Below are positions 25,075-32,743 of a stretch of 35,364 bases of DNA, one piece after another (the stretch's first letter is position 1; each line of letters starts with the position of its first letter). The stretch comes from Verrucomicrobiales bacterium. Lineage in GTDB: Bacteria > Verrucomicrobiota > Verrucomicrobiia > Verrucomicrobiales > V1-33. A program made the position numbers and the translations under genes. The stretch is taken from assembly GCA_947462995.1 (NCBI GenBank), contig CANHUG010000005.1:1-35364 (forward strand), written 5' to 3'. The notes beneath the pieces were generated by a model. That model ran no database searches. It was given only the letters and a program-made list of their open reading frames with translations, and was not told the DNA's origin.

Positions 25075-26103
25075 ATGAGCGCCTCCCGTCCAGACTATGC
25101 GAGCGAAGCCGATGTCGCCGCCGCCGCAGAACCGCTGGCGCGGCTGCGCCGCACCCTCGAATCCGTCCTCTTCGGTAAAGAAGAACTGATCTCCCTCACC
25201 CTCACCGGTCTCCTCGCCCGCGGCCACCTTCTCCTCGAGGGCCTCCCTGGCCTCGGCAAAACCGAACTCGTCAAAGGTCTCGCCAAAGCCCTCGGCCTCG
25301 CCACCCGCCGCATCCAGTTCACCCCAGACCTCCTCCCCGGCGATATCACCGGCAACCCAGTCCTCCGCGAAACCCCAGAAGGCCGCTCCTTCGTCTTCCA
25401 ACCAGGCCCCATCTTCGCCAACCTCGTCCTCGCCGACGAAATCAACCGAGCGAGCCCCAAAACCCAGAGCGCCCTCCTCGAAGCCATGCAGGAACGCCGC
25501 GTCACCGTCCTCGGCACCAGCCACGACCTCCCCGATCCCTTCTTCGTCCTCGCCACCCAGAACCCAGTCGAACTCGAAGGCACCTACCCGCTCCCAGAAG
25601 CCCAGGTCGACCGCTTCCTCTTCAAACTCGAAGTCCTCCGCAACGACGCCGCCACCCTCGAACGCATCGTCCGCGACCGCGAACTCGGCGTCGAACCCTC
25701 CGTCTCCCCAGTCATGGACGCCGCGGAACTCGCCACCCTCCTCGCCCTCACCCGCCGCATCTTCCTCCCCGACGTCGTCGCTAACTACATCGCTCGTCTC
25801 GTCGACGCCACCCACCCTGGCCAGTCCACCGCCGCCGCAGGCGTCAAATTCGGAGCCAGCCCCCGCGCCGCCCTCAGCATGGCCTCCGCCGTCAAAGCCC
25901 GCGCCCTCCTCCACAACCGCGTCAACGCCAGCTTCGAAGACGTCCAGGCCATCGCCCACGCCGTCCTCGGCCACCGCCTCATCCTCGACTACTCCGCTCG
26001 CATCGAAGGCCGCTCCGCTCGTCACATCGTCGCCGAACTCCTCAAGGAAATCCCCACTCGCCAGGGCGCACTCCCACGCACGCTCCAGGAATCCCCGGCC
26101 TGA
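25075..26103 (+). CDS. MoxR-family AAA+ ATPase
   Basis: The start is the ATG at 25075 (MSASRPDYASEAD), giving 342 residues; the track start adds 12 residues that look like leader sequence. Walker A is EGLPGLGKTELVKGLA (56-63), Walker B/sensor is LVLADEINRASPKTQSALLEAMQERRVTV, followed by DPFFVLATQNPVELEGTYPLPEAQVDRFLFKL, the diagnostic MoxR block. The C-terminal lid has GASPRAALSMASAVKARAL. MoxR ATPases remodel or chaperone partner proteins, usually with DUF58/VWA proteins encoded beside them. Here no such partner is present; the next gene, 5 bases downstream, is a two-TM protein. It is the first gene of a three-gene operon. Confidence 0.95.
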   Translation: MSASRPDYASEADVAAAAEPLARLRRTLESVLFGKEELISLTLTGLLARGHLLLEGLPGLGKTELVKGLAKALGLATRRIQFTPDLLPGDITGNPVLRETPEGRSFVFQPGPIFANLVLADEINRASPKTQSALLEAMQERRVTVLGTSHDLPDPFFVLATQNPVELEGTYPLPEAQVDRFLFKLEVLRNDAATLERIVRDRELGVEPSVSPVMDAAELATLLALTRRIFLPDVVANYIARLVDATHPGQSTAAAGVKFGASPRAALSMASAVKARALLHNRVNASFEDVQAIAHAVLGHRLILDYSARIEGRSARHIVAELLKEIPTRQGALPRTLQESPA

Positions 26104-26108
26104 CAAAT

Positions 26109-27839
26109 ATGAAGCCGTCCCTCTTCCCTCTCCTCCTCCTCTCCGCAACCGCTCCCCTAGCCGCTCAGGAAACCCACAACTTCCCCACTTCCGCCGACGG
26201 CCAGAGCCACGTCGAAATCACCAGCATCTTCAGCCCGCCTCCACCCACTGGCTTCGTCCCCCTCCGCATCGCCGTCACCAACGGCACCGAATCCGACCAG
26301 TCCGTCCGCATCGACACCTCCAGCGAATCCAACAGCGGCAACTCCGCCATCTCCACCTTCTTCATCAACGCCCCGCGCCGCGAAACCACAGTCACCGAAC
26401 TGATGGCCCCGGCCTTCTCCCCACCAGTCACCTCCGGCTACGATCACTCTTCCTTCAACATCGACACCACCGCCGCAGGCAGCGTCGACTCCTTCCGCAT
26501 GGCCTCCTCAGGCCTCGGCGACCTCCCCTGCGTCGCCTTCAGCACCACCCTCGTCGGCAAAAACCTCGACGACATCAACAACGGTGCCCGCTCCTCCGGC
26601 CCAAGCACATGGCGCTATCAGGATCGCGCCTTCGCCTCCTCCTACATCCCATTACAACTCCCCTCCGACTGGCGCGGCCTCTCAGGCATCGACGTCCTCG
26701 TCATGACCACCGACGACTGGCGCGACCTCGACCCCGCCCGCCAACTCGCCGTCCGCCACTGGATCGCCCTCGGCGGCCAACTCGAACTCCGCTCCAAAGG
26801 CCAAGCCCCTGACCTCAACTCCCTCGGCCTCGCCCTCGACGGCGGCGCCCCGCCTGAAGGCGACGCCAGACGTGGCCTCGGCTCCGTCAGGCTCACCCCA
26901 TGGAACGGCGTCGCCCTCGGTTCCGACACCTTCCGCGCCTACGCCGCAGGCAACGATAGACCAACCCCGGAACGCATCCGCCATAACTCAGGCGTCACCG
27001 TCACTTCCCTCCTCGAAACCATCGGCCCCCGCGCCGCCTCCGCCCTCCCCGTCGGCCTCATCCTCCTCGCCTTCGGCATCCTCGTCGGCCCTCTCAATCT
27101 CTTCAAATTCGCCGGCCCTACCAGACGCCACCGGCTCTTCATCACCACCCCGCTCATCTCCCTCGGAGCCTCCCTCGTCCTCCTCGGCTTCATCCTCGCC
27201 AGAGACGGTACCGGCGGCCGCGGCCGTCGCTCCGCCGTCATCTACATCAACCCCGACGACCACTCCGCCTGCATCCGTCAGGAACAAATCTGCCGCACCG
27301 GCGTCCTCCTCGGCAGCTCCTTCTCCACTCGCCAACCAGCCGCCGTCTCCATCGGCGCCGTCTCATCCTTCGACCCCACCAACCCCGCCGTCTCCTTCTC
27401 CAATCCTTCTAGCAACTCCAGTCTCCGCTGCGCCTTCAACTCCCCCACCGATCTCTCCGGCGACTGGTTCCAGAGCCGCAGCGAACAAGTCCACTTCATC
27501 AAATCCGTCACCGCCACCCGCGGCCGCATCGAAATCTCCGGTACCCCGGACGCTCCCTCCGCCGTCTCCTCCTTCGACTTCCCTCTCGACTCCCTCTTCT
27601 GGCGCGACGCCGCAGACCAATGGTGGCAAGCCCCTTCCACGGCCCCCACCGGCACCCCCGTCCAGCTAGCAAGGGTCCCCTCCATGAACCTCTCAGGCTT
27701 CACCTCCGCCAATGCCGTTTCCCCCAAGGGCCGCTGGTTCCTAGCCACCACTTCAGACCCTCGCGCCGGTCTCGTCGACACGCTCCCCTCCATCCGCTGG
27801 GAACGCAACGACATCATCCTCTGCGGCCCGGTCCCCTGA
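26109..27839 (+). CDS. Two-TM membrane protein with GATase-like extracytoplasmic domain
   Basis: A 576-residue protein with a signal peptide (MKPSLFPLLLLSATAPLAAQ). Residues ~20-180 are beta-rich and possibly Ig-like. Residues ~185-240 (LPSDWRGLSGIDVLVMTTDDWRDLDPARQLAVRHWIALGGQLEL) look like the glutamine-amidotransferase-like fold found in membrane proteins next to MoxR genes. Two membrane helices follow at about 313-333 (LPVGLILLAFGILVGPLNLF) and 350-371 (ISLGASLVLLGFILA). The ~200-residue C-terminal region is Ser/Pro-rich with no family I can name. Both large domains should face the same, outer side of the membrane. It sits 5 bases after moxR and 12 bases before the ABC ATPase, so the three products very likely act together. 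The target is unknown. Confidence 0.8.
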   Translation: MKPSLFPLLLLSATAPLAAQETHNFPTSADGQSHVEITSIFSPPPPTGFVPLRIAVTNGTESDQSVRIDTSSESNSGNSAISTFFINAPRRETTVTELMAPAFSPPVTSGYDHSSFNIDTTAAGSVDSFRMASSGLGDLPCVAFSTTLVGKNLDDINNGARSSGPSTWRYQDRAFASSYIPLQLPSDWRGLSGIDVLVMTTDDWRDLDPARQLAVRHWIALGGQLELRSKGQAPDLNSLGLALDGGAPPEGDARRGLGSVRLTPWNGVALGSDTFRAYAAGNDRPTPERIRHNSGVTVTSLLETIGPRAASALPVGLILLAFGILVGPLNLFKFAGPTRRHRLFITTPLISLGASLVLLGFILARDGTGGRGRRSAVIYINPDDHSACIRQEQICRTGVLLGSSFSTRQPAAVSIGAVSSFDPTNPAVSFSNPSSNSSLRCAFNSPTDLSGDWFQSRSEQVHFIKSVTATRGRIEISGTPDAPSAVSSFDFPLDSLFWRDAADQWWQAPSTAPTGTPVQLARVPSMNLSGFTSANAVSPKGRWFLATTSDPRAGLVDTLPSIRWERNDIILCGPVP

Positions 27840-27851
27840 CCCTTCCCTATC

Positions 27852-28841
27852 ATGTCCGAACCCGCCATCCTCGTCGAAAACCTCCAGCGCCACTTCGGCC
27901 AGCTCCGCGCCGTCGACGGGGTCTCCTTCTCCATCGACCAGGGCCGCGTCGTCGGCTTCGTCGGCGCCAACGGCGCTGGCAAAACCACCACCATGCGCAT
28001 CCTCGCCACCCTCGACTACCCCTCCTCAGGCAGGGCTTCCGTCATGGGTCACAATGTCGTCCTCTACCCAGCCGACATCCGCAGGCTCCTCGGCTGGGTC
28101 CCCGACAGCTTCGGCACCTACGAAAACATGACGGTGCTCGAATACCTCGACTTCTACGCCCGCGCCCTCGGCTTCCGCGGTGCCGACCGTCTCTCCCGCA
28201 TCGACGACGTCGTCGCCTTCACCGACCTCGGCCCTCTCGCCGACCGTCTCATCAACAAGCTCTCCAAAGGCCAGAGCCAGCGTCTCTGTCTCGGCCGCGC
28301 CCTCATCCATGACCCCAAGGTCCTCATCATGGACGAACCCGCCGCAGGCCTCGACCCAAGAGCCCGCGTCGAACTCAAACGCCTCATCCGCATCCTCGCC
28401 GATGAAGGCAAAACCATCCTCATCTCCTCACACATCCTCTCCGAACTCGGCGAAATGTGCGACACCCTCCTCTTCATCGACAAGGGCCGCATCGTCCACC
28501 ACGGCAGCGCCGACAGCCTCAAACGCGCCGAACGGGAATTCACCCTCATCGGCGTCGAAACCTCAGGCAACCCAGCCGCCCTCTTCGAATGGGCCCTCAC
28601 CGCACCCATGGTCTCCCTCGACGAGGAACGCCGCTCCGGAGCCCGCCTCCGCATCGATAGCCTCGAACCCGATGTCATCGCCGGCGTCCTCCGCAAACTC
28701 GTCTCCGACGGCATCCCCGTCACCGACTTCCATCGCGAGGAACGCAATCTCGAAGACGCCTTCATCGACATGCTCGGCCGCATCGAAAAAGGCCAGCAGG
28801 CCGTCTCCTCCCCTCCCCCACTCTCTATCCCCCCATCCTAG
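27852..28841 (+). CDS. ABC transporter ATP-binding protein (CcmA/NatA-like, ABC-2 type)
   Basis: A 329-residue protein. The nucleotide-binding domain is complete: Walker A GANGAGKTTT (38-47), signature LSKGQSQRL (137-145), Walker B VLIMDEPAAGLDP (157-169), and the switch His in ILISSHILSELGEMCD. The ~100 residues after 220 form the extra domain usual in ABC-2 subfamily ATPases. Such ATPases drive a separate permease, but no permease gene is visible: after the stop comes a 258-base repeat-filled gap and then a converging gene. The gene ends the MoxR operon. The permease is either elsewhere or lost, or the ATPase serves the preceding two-TM protein. Confidence 0.95.
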   Translation: MSEPAILVENLQRHFGQLRAVDGVSFSIDQGRVVGFVGANGAGKTTTMRILATLDYPSSGRASVMGHNVVLYPADIRRLLGWVPDSFGTYENMTVLEYLDFYARALGFRGADRLSRIDDVVAFTDLGPLADRLINKLSKGQSQRLCLGRALIHDPKVLIMDEPAAGLDPRARVELKRLIRILADEGKTILISSHILSELGEMCDTLLFIDKGRIVHHGSADSLKRAEREFTLIGVETSGNPAALFEWALTAPMVSLDEERRSGARLRIDSLEPDVIAGVLRKLVSDGIPVTDFHREERNLEDAFIDMLGRIEKGQQAVSSPPPLSIPPS

Positions 28842-28864
28842 CAACACCGTCCCAGCCTTGTTTC
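28839..28864 (+). repeat. Direct repeat TAGCAACACCGTCCCAGCCTTGTTTC, left copy
   Basis: A 26-base block overlapping the final bases of the ABC ATPase gene. It recurs at 29032-29057 as TAGCAACACCGTCCCGGCCTTGTCTC, with 24 of 26 identical. The two copies bracket a palindrome-rich stretch, so they may mark a small dispersed element or its target duplication. Confidence 0.7.
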
Positions 28865-28879
28865 CTCGCCAGCCTCCCC

Positions 28880-29031
28880 CTAATCCCAACGGCCCAAAGG
28901 GCCCAAAGAACCCAGCCCAGGGACGACGCAACGCGAAGGCCCTGGGATCACACGATATCAATTCCCTGCGCCCCAGCGGGGCGCTAGAGCTCCCTTACTA
29001 GCACACCTCAAGAACACAGCCCTCCCCACCG
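28880..29031. repeat. Palindromic intergenic element (REP-like)
   Basis: The gap between the ABC ATPase and the converging lipoprotein gene holds GGCCCAAAGGGCC, CCCAGGG..CCCTGGG arms about 20 bases apart (28915-28950), and GCGCCCC-AGC-GGGGCGC (around 28970-28987). The block is flanked by the 26-base direct repeats. No coding potential is seen. It has the character of a REP-type element; its mover, if any, is not in the window. Boundaries are approximate. Confidence 0.55.
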
Positions 29032-29057
29032 TAGCAACACCGTCCCGGCCTTGTCTC
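29032..29057 (+). repeat. Direct repeat TAGCAACACCGTCCCGGCCTTGTCTC, right copy
   Basis: The second copy of the 26-base repeat found at 28839-28864, with two mismatches. It lies 42 bases from the stop of the converging lipoprotein gene. Confidence 0.7.
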
Positions 29058-29099
29058 TGCCGAAGCGACGCACCATCTTCCCCCTAACTCCCCTCCCTC

Positions 29100-29735
29100 T
29101 CACCGCTCGCTCATCGGCGGCACACCCTCCGGCAACCCCGGCACATCCTGCGGCAGCGGCGGCGGCACACCCAGATCCCCGGGAATCGTGTTCGGCAAAT
29201 CCTCCGGCCGGATCACCCCGGGCTCCACCACTAGCGGATTCCCCGCACTCGATCCCTCAGGCAGCGGCGGCTCCACCACCGCCCCAGCCACCGGCTTCCC
29301 CGCCTCCCCGGCTGCCCCGGCCGCCAGCACCGGCACCGGCTCGACCGGCAGCTCCCCGCCCACCGGGATCACCGCATCCCCAGTCGCCGGACTCCCGCTC
29401 ACCACGTCCGCCGCATTGAAATGACCCTTCCGCTCCCGCGTCACCTTCACCTTCCCAGTCACCTCCGCTCCCCTCCGGCAATCCAGCTCCGTCCCCGCAG
29501 GAATACTCACTCCCGTCAGCGCATGCACCAGCACAAAACCCGCCGCCGCATCCGCATACGCCACATCCCCCACCGCCTTCTCCCCCAACCGCCCCTTCGC
29601 CTCCGCCGTCGACGCCGACGCCAGCTTCTCCAGCTCCTTCATCCGCCGCTTCGCCTTCGCCTTCTCATTCAAATTCATCAGATTCCCGCAGCCCGAAACA
29701 GCAGCAGCCACCACCAGCACCAGTACTCTCTTCAT
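29100..29735 (-). CDS. Lipoprotein of unknown function
   Basis: The start is the ATG at 29735 (MKRVLVLVVAAAVSGCGNL), giving 211 residues; the track's longer version overlaps the ALDH gene upstream. The lipobox VSGC puts the lipidated Cys at residue 16. A charged helix follows (LNEKAKAKRRMKELEKLASASTAEAK), then a domain GRLGEKAVGDVAYADAAAGFVLVHALTGVSIPAGTELDCRR..GKVKVTRERKGHFNAADVVSGSP, ending about residue 120 with the loop PATGDAVI. The last ~85 residues are Pro/Gly-rich and disordered. The middle domain resembles a small sheet domain, but the function is unknown. It starts 23 bases after the ALDH stop, so the two probably share a transcript. Its location is the periplasmic face of a membrane. 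Confidence 0.82.
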   Translation of the reverse strand: MKRVLVLVVAAAVSGCGNLMNLNEKAKAKRRMKELEKLASASTAEAKGRLGEKAVGDVAYADAAAGFVLVHALTGVSIPAGTELDCRRGAEVTGKVKVTRERKGHFNAADVVSGSPATGDAVIPVGGELPVEPVPVLAAGAAGEAGKPVAGAVVEPPLPEGSSAGNPLVVEPGVIRPEDLPNTIPGDLGVPPPLPQDVPGLPEGVPPMSER

Positions 29736-29758
29736 CACGTCTCTCACAGTCCCCCCTT

Positions 29759-31180
29759 CTACATCCCACCCGGCCACGGGAGCGAGAACGTTTTTACCTG
29801 CCCGTAGAATTTCACCGCCTCCGCCACCCCTTCCTTCACCCCCGGCCCACTCTCCTTGATCCCTCCAAACGGCGTGTGCTCCAATCGCCACGCCGGCACC
29901 TCATTCACCTGCACCATCCCCGTCCGCACCCGCTCCACCACCGCCAGCGCCGACCCGAGATCCCTCGTCATCACCGACGTCGCCAACCCGTACCGCGACT
30001 CATTGCAGATCTCCACCGCCTCATCCAACCCATCCACCGCCACCACCGGCGACAACGGCCCGAACGCTTCCTCCCGCATCAGCGCCGCCGTCCGCGCCAC
30101 CGCCCGCAACACCGTCGGCATCATCAGCGCCCCACGCCTTTCCCCTCCGCACAATACCTCCGCACCGCCCGCCACCGCCTCCCTCACATATTCCTCCAGC
30201 TGCCGCGCCGCCGCCTCGTTGATCACCGTCCCCACCCGCGTCGCCTCATCCCCGGGATCACCCCACGGAAACACCCGCTCCGTCTCCGCCGCCAGCCGCT
30301 CCGCAAACTCCCCAGCCAATCGCCGCGCCACCAGAAACCGCTTCACCGCCGTGCACCGCTGCCCCGAATTCCGGTAACTCCCCTCAGCACCCAACCGCAC
30401 CGCCAGCTCCATGTCCGCATCCTCCAGCACAATCATCTCCGCATTCCCTCCTAACTCATAACACGTCTTTTTCAGCCCAGCCATCCCCGCAATCGCCCGA
30501 CCCGCCCCCGCACTCCCCGTAAACGTCAGCGCCTCAATCCTCCCATCCCTAACCAGCCCGCCCACTACCGGCTCCAGCGGCCCCACCAGACAACTCAGCA
30601 TCCACCCCGGCAATCCCGCCTCGTACAGCAGCGCCGTAAACGTCAGCGCCGTCAGCGGGGTCTTCTCCGACGGCTTCAGAATCAGCGCCGCTCCCGCCGC
30701 AATCGCCGGCCCCACCTTGTGAGCACACTGCGTCAAAGGATGATTGAACGGCGTGATCGCCAGCGCCAGCCGCACCGGCTCCCGCACCGTGAACAACTTC
30801 CGCGCAAACCCCGCAGGCGTCACATCCCCAGGCCACACCATCCCTTCCTCCCGCAACGCCTCCATCGCCGCAAACCTCAGAATCATCCCCGCCCGCGACG
30901 CCTCACCACGACAGTCAAACGCACTCAATCCCGTCTCCAGCCGGATCAACCGCGCATGCTCCTCCACCCGCGCATCCAGCAGATCCGCCGCTCGCCTCAA
31001 CACCTCCGCTCGCTCATGCCGCGTCAGCCGCTTCCCTCCCCTCAACCCAATCTCCACCGCCCGCTCCGCATCTTCCACCCCACCCATCACCACCTCCCCA
31101 GTCACCGACCCATCCCACGGATAATGCACCGCAAGGCGCTCCCCGGCTCCTAACGGCTCCCCAGCAATCAACGACGACAT
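29759..31180 (-). CDS. Aldehyde dehydrogenase, phosphonoacetaldehyde-dehydrogenase (PhnY)-like
   Basis: The start is placed at the ATG at 31180 (MSSLIAGEPLGAGERLAVHYPWDG, 473 residues), because GGGGATGCTG lies at a suitable distance upstream and the N-terminus then matches PhnY-type proteins; ATGs at 31186, 31192 and 31231 are alternatives. The ALDH core is complete: ITPFNHPLTQ, KPSEKTPLTAL, FTGSAGAGRAIA, the catalytic Glu in CYELGGNAEM, and the catalytic Cys in YRNSGQRCTAVKRFLV. The ending EVPAWRLEHTPFGGIKESGPGVKEGVAEAVKFYGQVKTFSLPWP is very like phosphonoacetaldehyde dehydrogenases. No other phosphonate genes are nearby, so lactaldehyde or another aldehyde is also possible. It oxidises an aldehyde with NAD(P)+. 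Confidence 0.88.
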   Translation of the reverse strand: MSSLIAGEPLGAGERLAVHYPWDGSVTGEVVMGGVEDAERAVEIGLRGGKRLTRHERAEVLRRAADLLDARVEEHARLIRLETGLSAFDCRGEASRAGMILRFAAMEALREEGMVWPGDVTPAGFARKLFTVREPVRLALAITPFNHPLTQCAHKVGPAIAAGAALILKPSEKTPLTALTFTALLYEAGLPGWMLSCLVGPLEPVVGGLVRDGRIEALTFTGSAGAGRAIAGMAGLKKTCYELGGNAEMIVLEDADMELAVRLGAEGSYRNSGQRCTAVKRFLVARRLAGEFAERLAAETERVFPWGDPGDEATRVGTVINEAAARQLEEYVREAVAGGAEVLCGGERRGALMMPTVLRAVARTAALMREEAFGPLSPVVAVDGLDEAVEICNESRYGLATSVMTRDLGSALAVVERVRTGMVQVNEVPAWRLEHTPFGGIKESGPGVKEGVAEAVKFYGQVKTFSLPWPGGM

Positions 31181-31218
31181 CAGCATCCCCATTCCTACAT
31201 CTCTCCCCGAAAAAGTGA

Positions 31219-31250
31219 AAGCGCGCAGCATGGGCTCATGCTGCGCGCTT
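31219..31250 (-). terminator. Perfect 14-bp stem hairpin upstream of the ALDH gene
   Basis: AAGCGCGCAGCATG and CATGCTGCGCGCTT are exact complements around a 4-base loop (31233-31236). Read on the minus strand, the stem is followed by TTTCACTTTTTC. It lies between the stop of the Old Yellow Enzyme gene (31374) and the ALDH start, so it is best read as a terminator or attenuator, with a weak, interrupted T-run. The ATG at 31231 falls inside the stem, which argues against that ATG being the start. Confidence 0.65.
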
Positions 31251-31264
31251 CGCGGACACCCCGG

Positions 31265-31310
31265 ATCGGTTTTGTAATGTATTTAACCGGGGAAAAATTC
31301 TCCCCAATCT
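31265..31310 (-). promoter_or_regulatory. AT-rich candidate promoter region for ALDH-lipoprotein operon
   Basis: Within a very GC-rich neighbourhood, 31265-31305 is AT-rich (GGTTTTGTAATGTATTTAACC, GGGGAAAAATTCTCCCC). The first stretch is a 5-bp dyad, CGGTT-N13-AACCG; the second is a hairpin (GGGGA-AAAATTC-TCCCC). On the minus strand TTAAAT and TACATT are possible -10 hexamers. It is suitable for a promoter or operator, but no consensus can be fixed. Confidence 0.35.
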
Positions 31311-31373
31311 ATCGCACATCTCTTCCCGACCGCATAGCGGCACGCAGTGACACTTCCGTCACCGCCGCCCGCC

Positions 31374-32447
31374 TCAGCCCTCCCCCAGAAACGGATAGTC
31401 CGTGTACCCCGCAGGCCCCGGCGAATAAAACGTCGCCGCATCCGGCACATTCAGCGCCGCTCCCTTCCGGAACCGCTCCGGCAGATCAGGATTCGCCAGA
31501 AACGCCGTCCCGAACGCCACCGCATCCACCTGCCCGCTCGCAATCGCCTGATCCGCCTCCTCCGCCGTATATCCCATGTTAGTCACCAGCGTCCCCGTGT
31601 AATTCTCACGCACCGCACTCACCACATCCCCATGCTGCGCCTGGAAGAAATCCGCTCGCATCAGATGCAGATACGCCAGCCCGCTCCCGCTCAGCCGCTT
31701 CGCCAGCCACGTGCTCAACCCGATCGGATCGCTGTCCACCATGCTGTTGTAGCTGTTCAACGGCGACAGCCGCACCCCCACCCGACCACTCCCCCACACC
31801 GACGACACCGCCTCCGTCACCTCCAGCAGCAACCGCGCCCGGTTCTCCACCACCCCACCGTACGGCCCGCTCCGCCGATTGCTCCCGTCCCGCAGAAACT
31901 CATCCAGCAGATACCCGTTCGCCCCGTGAATCTCCACGCCGTCAAACCCAGCCGCCTTCGCATTCGCCGCCGCCAGCCGGAACCCTTCCACAATCCCCGG
32001 AATCTCCTCATCCCCCAACTCCCGCGGCGTCACATAAGGCTGCTTCCCCTGCGGCGTATGCACCTCATCCCCCACAATCGGAAGCGCACTCGGTGCCACC
32101 GGCTCTTTCCCATCGTTCAGCAACGGATGACACGCCCGACCCCCATGCCACAACTGCAGAAAAATCCGCCCGCCCTTCGCATGCACCGCCTCCGTCGTCA
32201 GCTGCCACCCAGCCACCTGCGCCTCGTTGTAAATCCCCGGCTCCATCCAGAACGACGAATTCCCCTCCATCACCATCGTCGCCTCCGCAATCAGCAGCCC
32301 CGCCGTCGCACGCTGCGCATAATGCTCCGCAATCAACGCCCCCGGCACATGCCCGGGCTCCGCACGGCAACGCGTCAGCGGCGCCATCAGAATTCGGTTC
32401 GGCAGCGTCACCGCTCCAGCCTGCAGGGGTTTGAAAAGATGTTCCAT
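31374..32447 (-). CDS. Old Yellow Enzyme-family alkene reductase
   Basis: The start is the ATG at 32447 (MEHLFKPLQAGAVTLPNRILMAPLTRCRA), giving 357 residues; the upstream 57 track residues come from repeat DNA. The fold is the FMN TIM barrel of the NemA/XenB group: MAPLTR near the flavin, QLWHGGRACHPLL, GFDGVEIHGANGYLLDEFLRDGSNRRSGPYGG (the substrate-binding His and Asn of HxxN), and VAFGTAFLANPDLPERFRKGAALN for phosphate binding. It reduces activated C=C or nitro compounds with NAD(P)H in the cytoplasm. The natural substrate is unknown. It is separated from the ALDH gene by 193 bases with a hairpin and from the esterase by a 282-base repeat-bearing gap. Confidence 0.95.
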   Translation of the reverse strand: MEHLFKPLQAGAVTLPNRILMAPLTRCRAEPGHVPGALIAEHYAQRATAGLLIAEATMVMEGNSSFWMEPGIYNEAQVAGWQLTTEAVHAKGGRIFLQLWHGGRACHPLLNDGKEPVAPSALPIVGDEVHTPQGKQPYVTPRELGDEEIPGIVEGFRLAAANAKAAGFDGVEIHGANGYLLDEFLRDGSNRRSGPYGGVVENRARLLLEVTEAVSSVWGSGRVGVRLSPLNSYNSMVDSDPIGLSTWLAKRLSGSGLAYLHLMRADFFQAQHGDVVSAVRENYTGTLVTNMGYTAEEADQAIASGQVDAVAFGTAFLANPDLPERFRKGAALNVPDAATFYSPGPAGYTDYPFLGEG

Positions 32448-32525
32448 AGTGCCCCCATCCAGCCACGCTCCCCGCCACACGCAATCGCACTTGCCACCCA
32501 ACCCCACAAGCCCCCCCCGTTCCAG

Positions 32526-32546
32526 CAGCCGAAGGCTCTGGACTGC
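32526..32546 (+). repeat. Dispersed repeat CAGCCGAAGGCTCTGGACTGC, copy 2
   Basis: Identical at 20 of 21 positions to 24219-24239, same orientation. It is followed at 32569-32583 by a perfect small palindrome, GCGCAC-GGA-GTGCGC, whose degenerate form (GCGCACCGAGTGCAC) reappears at about 34608. Intergenic. Confidence 0.6.
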
Positions 32547-32658
32547 TGTCAGAATTACAGCTCTCCCTGCGCACGGAGTGCGCCTGCCAGCACCCCTCCG
32601 AAAAAGCCCTTCCCACAAGCCTCAAAGTAGCCAGGCCGTCCCGCCCTCGCTCTCCCAC

Positions 32659-32743
32659 CCCCCACTCACCAGTCGTCCGCAAAGTGGCACAGGCATCTTG
32701 CCTGTGACCCCAATGCCAAAGTCCCCCGCTCACCAATCGTCCG
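32659..32743. repeat. GTGILPV-type palindrome bracketed by 21-bp direct repeats
   Basis: CCCCC(A/G)CTCACCA(G/A)TCGTCCG occurs at 32659-32679 and 32723-32743 (19 of 21 identical). Between them, CACAGGC-ATCTT-GCCTGTG (32688-32706) forms a 7-bp hairpin; one reading of it is GTGILPV, as in a repeat widespread in Verrucomicrobiota and Planctomycetota. The right copy contains the last codons and stop of the esterase gene (RTDDW-stop); the left copy would encode ADDW-stop. This resembles an insertion that duplicated its target. Confidence 0.7.

Noticed and set aside
31347-32630. 427-residue plus-strand ORF rich in Arg/His/Pro
   Set aside because: Antisense to the Old Yellow Enzyme gene; the composition is typical of reversed GC-rich codons.
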